Shown piece by piece: positions 1 to 10,194 of a stretch of 64,000 nucleotides of DNA. A program made the translations under genes and the position numbers. The notes under the pieces were generated by a model. It did not search any database, was not told the origin of the DNA, and saw only the letters and a program-made list of their open reading frames with translations. Positions within the stretch are counted from its first letter, which is position 1; each line of letters opens with the position of its first letter. The stretch comes from Pseudomonas sp. MIACH (GTDB taxonomy: Bacteria; Pseudomonadota; Gammaproteobacteria; Pseudomonadales; Pseudomonadaceae): positions 124,001 through 188,000 of the forward strand of contig NZ_LHVO01000033.1 in NCBI RefSeq assembly GCF_001269925.1. Reading direction: 5' to 3'.

Positions 1-930
1 TGCGCTCATCTCGGTCACGGCGGTGGCAGCCTGTTCGATTTCATCGTTCTGCGCCTGCAGGCCACGGGTGCTCTGTTCCATCACCGAGCTCATCTCTTCG
101 GCGGCGGAAGCCAGTTGCTGCGCCGATTCGCTGATACCCCGGATGGTGGTCTGCAACTGCGTCTGCATGGTGGCCAGGGCGCTGAGCAATTGGGCCGGCT
201 CATCAGTGCCACTGACGACAATCGGCTGGCTCAAGTCGCCGCTGGCGATGGTGCGCGCTACACGCAGGGCCTGGCCGATGGGGGTGGTGATGCTGCGGGT
301 CAGCAGCCAGGCCAGCAGCAAGGTGGCGATCAGTGCGACGGCGATAATCAGGCCGACAATCCACTGTGCGCTCGAATACATCTGCGCGGCCGAATCTGCC
401 GCCGCTTCGACGCCGTTCTGGTTAAAGACGATCAGGTTTTCCAGGCTCTGACTCAGGATCGTGCCCTGGGGGGCGAGGCGGCTGACGAGCAGGTCGAGCG
501 CGTCTTGCTGTTGATCCTTGTCCACCAAAGCGACCATCTGCCCGACGATGGCCAAGTACGTCGCGACATTGGCCTTGAGCGTTTTCAGCAGTTCGCGCTC
601 TTCGTCATTGCTCAGCAAGGTTTCATGACGATCGAGCAGGGCTTGCAGTTCGCTGCTGGTGCGGGTGATCAGGCCTCTGCTGGTGTCACGCACGCGAGAT
701 TCGTCGGTGCTCACCAGGCGCAGGGATTCCAGGCGGACAGTGGCCACCAAGGCCGCACTGTCGTGGATATTCTCGATGCTCGGCATCCATGACTGTTCAA
801 TGACCAACGCGCTTTCGCGCAGCTTGGCCATCTGGCCCAGGCCAAACATTCCCACAATCACCAGCAAGCTGGCCAAAACCCCAAAACTCAGACTGGCACG
901 CAGACCGATCCCCATATTCCTCAATGACAT
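1..930 (-). CDS. Methyl-accepting chemotaxis protein, N-terminal part (runs off window)
   Basis: Only the first 310 codons are in the window and the reading frame is open to base 1. The protein opens with a transmembrane segment (about residues 10-32), then a helical periplasmic sensor domain of the 4HB_MCP type, a second membrane segment (about 189-211), a HAMP domain starting at TRSITTPIGQALRVA, and the beginning of the cytoplasmic coiled-coil signalling domain. This is the standard chemoreceptor layout: ligand sensing outside, control of CheA inside. The ATG at 930-928 has a good AAGGAG site just upstream. The ligand cannot be told from this sequence. All plus-strand reading frames here are shadows. 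Confidence 0.93.
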   Translation of the reverse strand, partial: MSLRNMGIGLRASLSFGVLASLLVIVGMFGLGQMAKLRESALVIEQSWMPSIENIHDSAALVATVRLESLRLVSTDESRVRDTSRGLITRTSSELQALLDRHETLLSNDEERELLKTLKANVATYLAIVGQMVALVDKDQQQDALDLLVSRLAPQGTILSQSLENLIVFNQNGVEAAADSAAQMYSSAQWIVGLIIAVALIATLLLAWLLTRSITTPIGQALRVARTIASGDLSQPIVVSGTDEPAQLLSALATMQTQLQTTIRGISESAQQLASAAEEMSSVMEQSTRGLQAQNDEIEQAATAVTEMSA

Positions 931-1319
931 CTCAATGCTCCTTGGGCGATTAGAACCTGCTCCCGGATCGGTCTTCGGACCTTGTTAGGGTGGGAGAGGG
1001 CGCGCTGTATATCAAAGTGCCATCAAGGTAGTAATCGGGGTTTCCCTTAGCTGGATGCAAAGCCCCGCGGAGCGTGCGTGCCCGTGCTGGCTGGCAGCTT
1101 TCGCGCTTCTATGTCCCAGGCCACGGTACTAAAGGCGTGTAGATCAAACACGGTGCGACTTTTTGGTGCGTTTATTGACCGTATGGTCGAATTAAAAAAT
1201 TGAAAATAAATGTACGGAATGAACAAAGTTGTACAACGCAGTGCAAAAAATGACCCTTCTCCTGCCTTCGTACACTGGCTAAGCTCAGGGCTTCCAGATG
1301 CCCGTTCGAGGTTTCCCGC
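931..1319. promoter_or_regulatory. Intergenic region between the chemoreceptor and aceK
   Basis: No gene is visible in these 389 bases between the divergent chemoreceptor and aceK. The part nearest aceK (about 1160-1250) is markedly AT-rich and holds TTGACC at 1175-1180 followed by A/T runs. A short palindrome, GACC-GTAT-GGTC, lies at 1177-1188. It is probably the aceK promoter region. I cannot assign a -10 box with confidence. Confidence 0.4.
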
Positions 1320-3041
1320 ATGTCGCAATCCACGCCTGCCGTCGCTATTGCCCGCACGATCCTCGACGGCTTCGACGATTACCGAGAGCACTTCCGCCAG
1401 ATCACCGATGGCGCTCGCGAGCGCTTCGAAAAGGCCCAGTGGCAGCAGGGCCAGGCGGCGTCGGCGGCGCGGATCAATCTGTATGAAGAGAAGGTCGTCG
1501 AGGTGATCAGGGGCCTGCGCTCCCGTTTCGATGAGGCTGATCTGCTGGATATCGACCTTTGGCCCTTGGTGAAAAGCGCCTACATCGGCCTGATCGACCT
1601 GCGTTTCGACGATGAGTTGTCCGAGACCTGGTACAACTCGATCTTCTGCGGCCTGTTCAGCCATGACCTGATCAGCGACGGCTGCATGTTTATCCACACC
1701 ACTCGGCCAAGCCTGCGCCGGGCGCGGGCGGCACAAACCCGTACCTATGCGCCTGTCGGCCAGATTCCCGAGATGCTCACGCAGATTTTTGCAGACTATG
1801 GTTTCAGCGAGCCCTACGCCGACCTGCCTGCCGACCTGCGCCGCCTCGAAGTACAACTGCGCGAAAACCTGCCGGACTGGGTGTGCAAGGACCCGGACCT
1901 CAAGGTCGAGCTGTTTTCTTCGGTGCTCTACCGCAATAAAGGCGCCTATCTCGTAGGGCGCATCTTCACCCGCGACGAACAATGGCCCCTGGTGATCCCT
2001 TTGCTGCACCGCGAAGGGCAGGGCATCCAGGTCGATGCGCTGATCACCGATGAAGCCGAGGTGTCGATCATCTTTTCGTTCACCCGTTCCTACTTCATGG
2101 TCGACGTGCCGGTGCCGGCGGAATTCATCGGCTTTCTCAAACGCATCCTGCCAGGCAAGCATATTGCTGAGTTGTACACGTCCATCGGCTTTTACAAGCA
2201 CGGCAAATCGGAGTTCTACCGTGCGCTGATCAACCACCTGGCCACCACTGACGATCAATTCATCATGGCCCCCGGCGTGCGTGGCATGGTCATGAGCGTG
2301 TTCACGCTGCCGGGTTTCAACACCGTGTTCAAGATCATCAAGGACCGTTTTTCACCGTCGAAAAACGTCAATCGCGCCACGGTGATCGAGAAGTATCGCC
2401 TGGTCAAAAGCGTCGACCGCGTGGGGCGCATGGCCGATACCCAGGAGTTCGCCGACTTCCGTTTCCCCCTGAGCAAGTTCGAGCCGGAGTGCCTGGCTGA
2501 ATTGCTTGAAGTCGCGGCCGGCACCGTCGAAGTGGAAGGTGAAACCGTGCTGATTCGCCACTGCTGGACCGAACGGCGCATGACCCCGCTCAACCTCTAC
2601 CTGGAAAACGCCAACCCCGCCCAGGTGCGCGAAGCCCTGGAAGACTACGGCCTGGCGATCAAGCAACTGGCGGCGGCGAATATCTTCCCCGGCGACATGC
2701 TGCTGAAGAACTTCGGCGTCACCCGCCATGGCCGTGTGGTGTTCTATGACTACGACGAAATCTGTTTTCTCACCGAGGCCAACTTTCGCCATATCCCCGC
2801 GCCGCGCACGCCCGAGGATGAAATGGCGTCCGAGCCCTGGTACTCCATCGGCCCACTGGATGTGTTCCCGGAAGAGTTTCCGCCGTTCCTGTTTGCCGAT
2901 GCCGGCCAGCGCAGGCTTTTCGCTGAGCTGCATGGCGAGTTGTACAACGCTGATTATTGGAAGGGCCTGCAGGAGGCGATTCGCGCCGGTAAGGTTATTG
3001 ATGTCTTCCCGTATCGGCGCAAAACGCTGGATGACGCATAG
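1320..3041 (+). CDS. aceK: Isocitrate dehydrogenase kinase/phosphatase AceK
   Basis: AceK phosphorylates and dephosphorylates isocitrate dehydrogenase, switching carbon between the TCA cycle and the glyoxylate shunt during growth on acetate or fatty acids. The 573-residue length fits the family. Recognisable AceK stretches include the N-terminal [15 protein letters not shown], the central LLHREGQG region, and the C-terminal kinase core with [20 protein letters not shown] and the following DYDEI. The ATG at 1320 is preceded by GAGG at a suitable distance. As in other pseudomonads it stands alone and not in an aceBA-K operon. It converges on the unknown gene that ends at 3049. Confidence 0.96.
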   Translation: MSQSTPAVAIARTILDGFDDYREHFRQITDGARERFEKAQWQQGQAASAARINLYEEKVVEVIRGLRSRFDEADLLDIDLWPLVKSAYIGLIDLRFDDELSETWYNSIFCGLFSHDLISDGCMFIHTTRPSLRRARAAQTRTYAPVGQIPEMLTQIFADYGFSEPYADLPADLRRLEVQLRENLPDWVCKDPDLKVELFSSVLYRNKGAYLVGRIFTRDEQWPLVIPLLHREGQGIQVDALITDEAEVSIIFSFTRSYFMVDVPVPAEFIGFLKRILPGKHIAELYTSIGFYKHGKSEFYRALINHLATTDDQFIMAPGVRGMVMSVFTLPGFNTVFKIIKDRFSPSKNVNRATVIEKYRLVKSVDRVGRMADTQEFADFRFPLSKFEPECLAELLEVAAGTVEVEGETVLIRHCWTERRMTPLNLYLENANPAQVREALEDYGLAIKQLAAANIFPGDMLLKNFGVTRHGRVVFYDYDEICFLTEANFRHIPAPRTPEDEMASEPWYSIGPLDVFPEEFPPFLFADAGQRRLFAELHGELYNADYWKGLQEAIRAGKVIDVFPYRRKTLDDA

Positions 3042-3048
3042 TCGTGGG

Positions 3049-4830
3049 TCAGTTTACGCGTGCGAGAGTGGCCTGGCTGGTGGCTGGGGATGTGAATGCA
3101 GGGTCCGCAGCTTTCAGGTAGGCGCTGGTCAGGTCATGGTTAAGGTCCCTCATCATCTTGATCTTTCTGGCGAATTTGGCTCTTCTCAATACCTCCCTGG
3201 CAGTGACACCTACAGGTGGTTCGTGCAGTTCAACCTGAAGCTTGATCCGCGCTTTTTGTTGCACTTGGCGCTCAAGTTCCCTGTGTCGCTTATCGACTGA
3301 TGGATCTGTTGGGTTGGAGCCTGGGGCACTGTCGACAAACTCACCGTTGGCCCAGGCGTTGCGCAGTTTCATCACGGCTTCGCGGCCTTCAAAGGCGTTT
3401 CGTGACAGGCTCACGCCTTCTATCCCGGAGTGTTGAGCCTTATATAGGGCGCAATCGAATTCAGCGAGTGCTTCGTCGTATCGCTTCACGTTGCTTTGGG
3501 TCATCGCCAACGCTGAACCGTCGAGCGCAGGATTGATGGCTACCGGCTCAGTGGCCGTTGAGTCGAGCGCTTTTGCCAGGATGACTGCCTGTTCCAATTC
3601 CCTGCGCCGCAGGTCGTGGATGTTTCCGTTCAACACCTTCCCAATGCTGCTGCTGAGCGTCAGTTCGCCCGCCGCCCAGCTATTGCGCAATTGGCTGATG
3701 GCGTTCCTGATGAATTGCAGTTGTTCCGGTTGCAATGGATCTGGGCGGCCGTTGGCAAGACCTTCCAGTCGTCCATCGATCTGCGCGATCTCTTTTTCCA
3801 GCGCGGCCACATGGCGTTGAATACGCTCTGCCTGATTTTTGCTCACCTTGGTAGTGATGGGAGAGTGGGTGATGCTGAACTGTGCGCCTGTTGCGGCGGG
3901 AGGGGAGCTGCTATCCAATTTGTAGAAGGGGTCAGAACTCCAGGCATCCTGAGCGGCAGCGCTGTCGGCGGTAAACAGCGTTGGCTGATGATCGAACTTG
4001 AGCCTCTCATTCGTTACGTTCTGTTCAAGTTGCTTTCTGAGTTGACTGGACTGCATGGCTGACGAGTTCGGTACAGGTATGCCACGTGACTTAAGGCGGT
4101 CAGTCAGTGCGAGGACTTTCAGGCTGGTTTTCGAGCTTTCATCCAGTTCGCCGGTGAGCCAGGCGTTGCGGTGTTCACCCAGTGCCTTGTGGGCGCTGAG
4201 GTAGCTGTTTTCCAGCTCGGCAGTGGGTACTCGTCCTGCGCTTTTCTGCAGGATGGAGGACATGGCGTCGTTGAGCGCTGACGCTGTGTCGTCGAGACGG
4301 TTTATGTGCTTTTGCGCGCGTTCGTTTGCGGGACCGTGAAGGTTGTGTGTTGGGTGGGGGACCTTTCCCTGTGCATAGAGATTCCTGAAAGACGCATAGG
4401 TGTTGCGTTCCTTGATCCAGGTTTGAATCTCCTGTATCGAAGCGGCGTTTTCTTGTGTGTCATCAATGCTCTTCCCATAAAAAGCTGCGAGTTTGCGGTC
4501 GTATGTCGCAATCACGTGGTCAGTCCTCGCCATGCGCATGCTGGCGAGCTGACGGTCAATGCCCTGGATTGCGTCATCCAGTGGCAAGAGCGGTGTAGGT
4601 GAGGGCAGGATGATGGTCGGTGCAGGGCCCGCTTCGAGCGGCGCAGGTTGGGCATTGGCGAACAGAAAAGGGGCGATGGGTTCGCTGTGCTTCGGGTGTT
4701 TGAAGGCTTTTTTGATGTTGGCGAAGGCTTTTGAAAGTTTGTTTTTCCTGGGTATTTCATTGGGCTCTGGCAGGGGGGCGGTGTGGACAGGGATTGGCAC
4801 GTAACGGTGACTTACAAGGCTTGTTTGCAT
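3049..4830 (-). CDS. Unrecognised 593-aa protein with a repeated LRxxWAxGEF motif
   Basis: I do not recognise this protein. The N-terminal ~80 residues are proline-rich with a basic patch (KLSKAFANIKKAFKHPKHS, 31-49) and no signal peptide. The rest looks mostly helical and contains three diverged copies of a ~100-residue unit, each marked by a motif: RNAWLTGEL (221-229), RNSWAAGEL (382-390) and RNAWANGEF (490-498). A weaker copy may precede them around 91-157. The next gene on the same strand (4899-5681) carries one more copy, LRSDWASGQF, so the two are probably paralogous and co-transcribed. Length, disordered proline-rich start and lack of export signal would suit a secreted effector, but that is only a guess. 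Confidence 0.75.
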   Translation of the reverse strand: MQTSLVSHRYVPIPVHTAPLPEPNEIPRKNKLSKAFANIKKAFKHPKHSEPIAPFLFANAQPAPLEAGPAPTIILPSPTPLLPLDDAIQGIDRQLASMRMARTDHVIATYDRKLAAFYGKSIDDTQENAASIQEIQTWIKERNTYASFRNLYAQGKVPHPTHNLHGPANERAQKHINRLDDTASALNDAMSSILQKSAGRVPTAELENSYLSAHKALGEHRNAWLTGELDESSKTSLKVLALTDRLKSRGIPVPNSSAMQSSQLRKQLEQNVTNERLKFDHQPTLFTADSAAAQDAWSSDPFYKLDSSSPPAATGAQFSITHSPITTKVSKNQAERIQRHVAALEKEIAQIDGRLEGLANGRPDPLQPEQLQFIRNAISQLRNSWAAGELTLSSSIGKVLNGNIHDLRRRELEQAVILAKALDSTATEPVAINPALDGSALAMTQSNVKRYDEALAEFDCALYKAQHSGIEGVSLSRNAFEGREAVMKLRNAWANGEFVDSAPGSNPTDPSVDKRHRELERQVQQKARIKLQVELHEPPVGVTAREVLRRAKFARKIKMMRDLNHDLTSAYLKAADPAFTSPATSQATLARVN

Positions 4831-4898
4831 AGGGTGGCCGCTCTCGTTTTGGCGTTAGTCATGTGCGTCGATAAAAAATCGTGCCGTGTGGGCCGGCT

Positions 4899-5681
4899 TT
4901 AAATCTCAGCTTTTTTCAAGCCTTCGACCATGAATAGAATCTCTACCAGGGTCTGATCTGCATTCCGGTCGGTTAGATATTCTTCTCGGTAATCCTTTTT
5001 CGCGACGGTCCACAGTTCTGCGATCGAGTCTTTCAAGTCGGTTTCCCGCTGTGCTCGATAAACGGGTACGAAGTTATTGGCCAAATGGCTGAGCCCTCGG
5101 GAACTGCCTGCAAACTGGCCACTGGCCCAGTCAGACCTGAGGCTATCTATTTTCTGGCCCAGTGAGGTGACTGTATTTACATCAATAGACGTTCCACCCT
5201 GCCCATCACGCGCGCGCAACAGCGTGCCCAGTTGTTCGGTGTTCTTGAGCAGGTCGTCGAGACGCCGCACATGCTTCAAGGCTTGCGCCAGTGCTCTGCC
5301 GGAAAGCGCTGGATCAAACATCAGCCCCTCCTCGTCAGGGTATTCATAGGCACCCACAGCCTGTTCGTTGATGGGTGGCAGCCCGCCGTCCTCGACATGC
5401 TCAGGCAGGGGGCTGTCTTTGCCCATGGCCTGCCAGTAGGTCGGAGGCAAGGAGTGAGGCAGTCGTGCTTCAAGCAGCCTGACCGAGTCCGGATGCGTAT
5501 CTTCGGCATATCGGTCTACCTCATTGAAGTAGTCCTGAGTCACACGAGAGCGGCGCTCCAGCGCGGGGTCCAGCTCGGTGTAAGACACCGGCGTGGAAGC
5601 ACGCGGGATGTCGCCGTACGTGCTGGTGGTGTGGGCTTCCCAGGTGGTGATGGGCAGGGATGAAGTCGGTGAGATGGGCAT
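4899..5681 (-). CDS. Unrecognised 260-aa protein sharing the LRxxWAxGEF repeat
   Basis: This protein of unknown function lies directly upstream of the 593-aa gene on the same strand (68 bases between them). Residues about 131-230 form a helical unit with LRSDWASGQF at 181-190, matching the repeats of its neighbour: a VRRLDDLL-type helix, the W-x-x-G core, a small serine-rich turn and a following helix. The first ~60 residues are Ser/Thr/Pro-rich and look disordered. There is no signal peptide or membrane segment. The start chosen (ATG at 5681) has only a weak ribosome site. Function unknown; a role shared with the neighbour is likely. Confidence 0.7.
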   Translation of the reverse strand: MPISPTSSLPITTWEAHTTSTYGDIPRASTPVSYTELDPALERRSRVTQDYFNEVDRYAEDTHPDSVRLLEARLPHSLPPTYWQAMGKDSPLPEHVEDGGLPPINEQAVGAYEYPDEEGLMFDPALSGRALAQALKHVRRLDDLLKNTEQLGTLLRARDGQGGTSIDVNTVTSLGQKIDSLRSDWASGQFAGSSRGLSHLANNFVPVYRAQRETDLKDSIAELWTVAKKDYREEYLTDRNADQTLVEILFMVEGLKKAEI

Positions 5682-5993
5682 GAGGGTTTTCCAGGATGAG
5701 TTGAGTGTTCAGTGGATACCAACAACGCGTATTGCACGCCGGCACAGTAGACTGCGGCGACTCATGGGCAGCCATTCAGTTGCTTCGGTGAGTTTCGTGT
5801 GAAAAGTGGAGGTGGCCTGTGAGGTGGGGGTATTCCAGGCGTCTTCAAACCGACCGTTGCACCGAGAATCCAGGGGTTTTCCGGTGATCAAACGGGTTGC
5901 CTCGTTCGCAGGGACTGAAATCTGCGACAATTGCCGCCTACGATTTCGTCACCGCAGGCTTACCTGCCTCACTAAAAGACCTTTGCGTACCTG
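5682..5993. other. Intergenic region before hrpA, no gene seen
   Basis: These 312 bases separate the divergent unknown pair from hrpA. Short reading frames occur on both strands, but none has a convincing start or composition. The region should hold the promoters of both transcription units. No clear operator or hairpin stands out. Confidence 0.35.
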
Positions 5994-8900
5994 ATGACTG
6001 ACCAAGCGCCCGCTCTCGACCAACTGCTGAAAAACCTCGACCACGCCATGCTCGCCGACCGCCACCGCTTGCGGCGCCAGTTGCTTGAGCTGCGCAAGAA
6101 GCCCGACGAGGAAAAGTTGGCGCAGTGGGTCACGCGCATGCAGGCGTCCTGTGCCCAGGTCACGGCGCGGCGCGCCAGCCTGCCGGTGATTCGTTACGAC
6201 GACAGCCTGCCGATCGCCGCCAAGCGCGATGAGATCAAGGAGGCGCTGCTCAAGCATCAGGTGCTGATCATTGCCGGTGAGACTGGCTCGGGTAAGACCA
6301 CCCAGTTGCCGAAGATCTGCCTGGAAATCGGTCGCGGCCAATACGGCCTGATCGGTCATACCCAGCCGCGCCGGATTGCGGCGCGCAGTGTTGCCAGCCG
6401 CGTCGCCGAAGAGTTGGCCACGCCCCTGGGCGCGTTGGTCGGCTATCAGGTGCGCTTCGAGGACCAAAGCGATTCCAACACCCTGATCAAGCTGATGACT
6501 GACGGTATCCTGCTGGCGGAAACCCAGAATGACCGCTATCTGGAACGCTACGACACGATCATCGTCGACGAAGCCCACGAACGCAGCCTGAACATCGACT
6601 TCCTGCTCGGTTACCTGAAGACCCTGCTGCCGCGTCGCCCCGACCTGAAAGTCATCATCACCTCGGCGACCATCGACCTGGAGCGTTTTTCCAAGCACTT
6701 CGACGATGCACCGATTGTCGAAGTCTCGGGCCGCACGTTCCCGGTGGATACCTGGTACCGCCCGCTGACCCTGGAGCAGGACGAGGAGGGCAACCGCGTC
6801 GAGGACGACTTGACCGTCGACCAGGCGATCCTCGCCACCCTCGATGAAATCGCCGCTTATGAGCGCAGCGAACGGCGCAGCCCCGGCGATGTACTGGTGT
6901 TTCTGCCCGGTGAGCGCGAGATTCGCGACGCGGCCGAGATGCTGCGCAAGGCCCAGCTCAAGCACACCGAGATCCTGCCACTGTATGCACGCCTGTCGCC
7001 GGCCGAGCAGCAGCGGATTTTCCAATCTCACCCGGGCCGTCGCGTGGTACTGGCGACCAACGTCGCGGAAACCTCGCTGACTGTGCCGGGTATCCGCTAT
7101 GTGATCGACAGCGGCACCGCACGCATCAGCCGCTACAGTTATCGCGCCAAGGTGCAGCGCCTGCCGATCGAAGCGATTTCCCAGGCCAGTGCCAACCAGC
7201 GTAAAGGCCGTTGTGGCCGGGTTGAGCCGGGGATCTGCATTCGCCTGTACAGCGAAGAAGACTTTATCGGGCGCCCGGAATTTACCGATCCGGAAATCCT
7301 GCGCACCAACCTCGCCGCCGTCATCCTGCAGATGCTGCACCTGCGCCTCGGCGAAATCACCGACTTCCCGTTTATCGAACCGCCTGATGGCAAGGCCATC
7401 AGCGACGGGTTCAACCTGCTGCAGGAACTCTCGGCGGTAGACCGCAACAGCCAACTGACTCCCCTGGGCCGCCAGTTGGCGCGTCTGCCGGTGGACCCGC
7501 GCATGGGGCGCATGTTGCTGGAAGCCGCCAAGCTCGGCAGCTTGCAGGAAGTGCTGATCGTTGCCAGCGCCATGTCGATCCAGGACCCGCGCGAGCGCCC
7601 ACCGGAGCGCCAACAGGCCGCCGACCAGGCCCACGCACAGTGGAAGGACCCGGACTCGGATTTCGCCGGCTTGGTCAACCTGTGGCGCGGCTTTGAAGAA
7701 CAGCGCCAGGAACTGACCGCCAGCCCGTTGCGTAACTGGTGCCGCAAGAACTTCCTCAACTACCTGCGCCTGCGCGAGTGGCGCGACTCCCATCGCCAGT
7801 TGAGCCTGATCTGTCGCGATATGCAGCTCACGATCAACAAGGAGCCGGCGGACTTCCCGAAATTGCACAAGGCCGTGCTATCGGGCCTGCTCAGCCAGAT
7901 CGGCCAGAAGACCGAGGACGGCGATTACCTCGGCGCGCGTCAGCGACGCTTCTGGATTCACCCGTCCTCGGGGATCGGCAAGAAACGCCCGCAATGGCTG
8001 ATGACCGCCGAACTGGTGGAAACCACCAAGCTGTACGCGCGCATGGTGGCCAAGATCGACGCGGACTGGATCGAGCCGCTGGCCGGGCATCTGATCAAGA
8101 AAAACCACTTCGAACCGCATTGGGAGAAGAAGCGCGGCCAGGTGGTGGCGTTTGAGCAGATCACCCTGTTCGGGCTGATCGTGGTCGGGCGCCGGCCGGT
8201 GCATTACGGGCCGATTGACCCGGTGGTGTCGCGTGAGTTGTTTATTCGCGAAGGCCTGGTGCGTGGCGAGATCCAGTCCCGCGCCAAGTGCCTGACGGCC
8301 AACCAGCAACTGCTGGAGCAGCTCGACGAGCTGGAAGCCAAGGCGCGCCGCCGCGACATCCTGGCCGACGAGGAGACCCTGTACGCCTTCTACGATGCAC
8401 GGTTACCGGCAGAGATCCACCAGACCGCCACCTTTGACAGCTGGTACAAGGTCAACAGCCAGAAAGATCCGCAGTTGCTGATCATGCGCGAGGAAGACGT
8501 ACTGGCCCGCGAGGCCAGCGAGGTCACCGCCGCACACTACCCGGACACCCTGCACCTGGGCGATCTGGAGCTGGCCCTGAGTTACCACTTCGAACCCAAC
8601 CACCCGCGCGATGGCGTGACCCTTCGTGTACCCGCGCCGCTGTTGCCGGCCCTGCCGCCGGAGCGCCTGGAATGGCTGGTGCCGGGGGTGATCGAAGCCA
8701 AATGCATCGCCCTGGTGCGCAACCTGCCCAAGGCCCTGCGCAAGAATTTCGTGCCGGTGCCGGACTTCGTCAAGGCCGCGCTGCAGCGTATCGAGTTTGC
8801 CCAGGGCTCGCTGCCCCAGGCATTGGGGCGCGAGTTGCTGCGCATGACCGGGGCGCGGGTCAGCGATGAGGCCTGGGCCGAAGCCGCGCAACAGGTGGAA

Positions 8901-9905
8901 AACCATCTGAAGATGAACCTGGAAGTGGTCGACGGCCAGGGCAAGTTCCTCGGCGAAGGCCGCGACCTGGCCGAGTTGACTGCGCGGTTTGCCGAAGCCA
9001 GCCAGGCCGCGTTGGCCGTGCCGCAAACCGCGAAAAGCCAGCAGCCGGTGGAGGCCAAGGTATTTGCGGCGGTGGCTGAGAAAACCCAGCAGAAGATCGC
9101 CGGGCTGTCGATGACGGTTTACCCGGCGCTGGTGGAAGAAAACGGCACTGTGAAAGAGGGACGTTTTTCCACCGCCGCCGAGGCTGAGTTCCAGCACCGC
9201 CGTGCGTTGCAGCGCCTGCTGATGCAGCAATTGGCCGAACCGGCCAAATTCCTGCGCGGCAAATTACCCGGCCTCACTGAACTGGGCCTGATGTACCGCG
9301 AACTGGGGCGTATCGATGCACTGGTGGAAGACATCCTGCTGGCCAGCCTCGACACCTGCGTGCTGGAAGGCGAAGCCAGTCTGCCGCGTGACGGTGCCGG
9401 TTTAGCGGCGCTGGCTGAACGCAAGCGTGGCAGCTGGACCGAACACGCCGAACGCCTGGCGCGCCAGACCCTGGAGGTGCTGAAACTCTGGCACGGCCTG
9501 CAAAAGCGCTTCAAAGGCAAGATCGACCTGGCCCAGGCCGTGGCCCTGAACGACATCAAGCAGCAACTGAGCAACCTGGTGTACCAAGGTTTTGTGCGCG
9601 AAACCCCAGCGCAGTGGTTCAAGGAATTGCCGCGCTTTCTCAAGGCCATCGAATTGCGCCTGGAGAAACTGCCAAGCCAGGTGCAAAAGGATCGAGTGTG
9701 GAGCAGCGAGCTGGGCGGGCTGTGGGCGCAGTATCAGAACCGCCTGAACAAGCACGCCCAGGAAGGCAAGCGCGATCCGCAGTTGGAGCTCTATCGCTGG
9801 TGGTTGGAGGAATATCGGGTGTCGTTGTTTGCCCAGCAGTTGGGCACCAAGGTGCCGATTTCCGATAAGCGATTGAGCAAGCAGTGGAGCCTGGTCGAGG
9901 CCTGA
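5994..9905 (+). CDS. hrpA: ATP-dependent RNA helicase HrpA
   Basis: This is a large DEAH-box RNA helicase of 1303 residues, the usual length for bacterial HrpA, which acts in mRNA processing and in rescuing stalled ribosomes. Motif I is GETGSGKT at 95-102 and motif II is DEAH at 192-195. These are followed by SATID, the ATNVAETSLTVPG helicase C motif and the QRKGRCGR motif VI. Helicase-associated (HA2) and OB-fold regions and the long HrpA-specific C-terminal domain (DUF3418) come after. The start ATG overlaps TGATG. Very long antisense frames inside the gene (for example 5949-7868 on the minus strand) are GC-rich shadows. Confidence 0.97.
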   Translation: MTDQAPALDQLLKNLDHAMLADRHRLRRQLLELRKKPDEEKLAQWVTRMQASCAQVTARRASLPVIRYDDSLPIAAKRDEIKEALLKHQVLIIAGETGSGKTTQLPKICLEIGRGQYGLIGHTQPRRIAARSVASRVAEELATPLGALVGYQVRFEDQSDSNTLIKLMTDGILLAETQNDRYLERYDTIIVDEAHERSLNIDFLLGYLKTLLPRRPDLKVIITSATIDLERFSKHFDDAPIVEVSGRTFPVDTWYRPLTLEQDEEGNRVEDDLTVDQAILATLDEIAAYERSERRSPGDVLVFLPGEREIRDAAEMLRKAQLKHTEILPLYARLSPAEQQRIFQSHPGRRVVLATNVAETSLTVPGIRYVIDSGTARISRYSYRAKVQRLPIEAISQASANQRKGRCGRVEPGICIRLYSEEDFIGRPEFTDPEILRTNLAAVILQMLHLRLGEITDFPFIEPPDGKAISDGFNLLQELSAVDRNSQLTPLGRQLARLPVDPRMGRMLLEAAKLGSLQEVLIVASAMSIQDPRERPPERQQAADQAHAQWKDPDSDFAGLVNLWRGFEEQRQELTASPLRNWCRKNFLNYLRLREWRDSHRQLSLICRDMQLTINKEPADFPKLHKAVLSGLLSQIGQKTEDGDYLGARQRRFWIHPSSGIGKKRPQWLMTAELVETTKLYARMVAKIDADWIEPLAGHLIKKNHFEPHWEKKRGQVVAFEQITLFGLIVVGRRPVHYGPIDPVVSRELFIREGLVRGEIQSRAKCLTANQQLLEQLDELEAKARRRDILADEETLYAFYDARLPAEIHQTATFDSWYKVNSQKDPQLLIMREEDVLAREASEVTAAHYPDTLHLGDLELALSYHFEPNHPRDGVTLRVPAPLLPALPPERLEWLVPGVIEAKCIALVRNLPKALRKNFVPVPDFVKAALQRIEFAQGSLPQALGRELLRMTGARVSDEAWAEAAQQVENHLKMNLEVVDGQGKFLGEGRDLAELTARFAEASQAALAVPQTAKSQQPVEAKVFAAVAEKTQQKIAGLSMTVYPALVEENGTVKEGRFSTAAEAEFQHRRALQRLLMQQLAEPAKFLRGKLPGLTELGLMYRELGRIDALVEDILLASLDTCVLEGEASLPRDGAGLAALAERKRGSWTEHAERLARQTLEVLKLWHGLQKRFKGKIDLAQAVALNDIKQQLSNLVYQGFVRETPAQWFKELPRFLKAIELRLEKLPSQVQKDRVWSSELGGLWAQYQNRLNKHAQEGKRDPQLELYRWWLEEYRVSLFAQQLGTKVPISDKRLSKQWSLVEA

Positions 9906-9939
9906 TCCCTTTCTCGGTTATCCAGACCAGACAGGTCAA

Positions 9940-10032
9940 AATGTGGGAGGGGGCTTGCCCCCGATAGCGATGTGTCAGTGACAGAACCTGTGTCTGGTAC
10001 ACCGCTATCGGGGGCAAGCCCCCTCCCACATT
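9940..10032. repeat. REPIN: inverted pair of REP elements (GTGGGAGGGGGCTTGC class)
   Basis: Bases 9940-9969 and 10003-10032 are perfect 30-base reverse complements beginning AATGTGGGAGGGGGCTTG, separated by 33 bases. This is the layout of a REP doublet (REPIN), a non-autonomous element mobilised by a RAYT transposase, known to be abundant in P. fluorescens. It lies just after the hrpA stop codon. It could also act as an mRNA-stabilising hairpin at the 3' end of hrpA. Confidence 0.93.
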
Positions 10033-10194
10033 AGTAATCAGTGAGCTTTGAACAGTGGCATATGGCGCCAAATCCCTGGGTTTGTGGCAAACTTCGCCGC
10101 TATAAATGCCGGGATCGTCGCAAAAGTCTGCGGCGCGATGGAATAAAGCGTTGCCAGTTTGATGTCCGCTGGGCGGAATAAAACTACTTACGGT

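Noticed and set aside
1047..2258. Minus-strand frame overlapping aceK
   Set aside because: It covers conserved AceK coding sequence on the other strand and shows no family features.
5949..7868. 639-codon minus-strand frame inside hrpA
   Set aside because: It is antisense to the well-supported helicase motifs, its translation is low in structure and rich in Q/A/R, and it has no ribosome site. It is typical of high-GC shadow frames.
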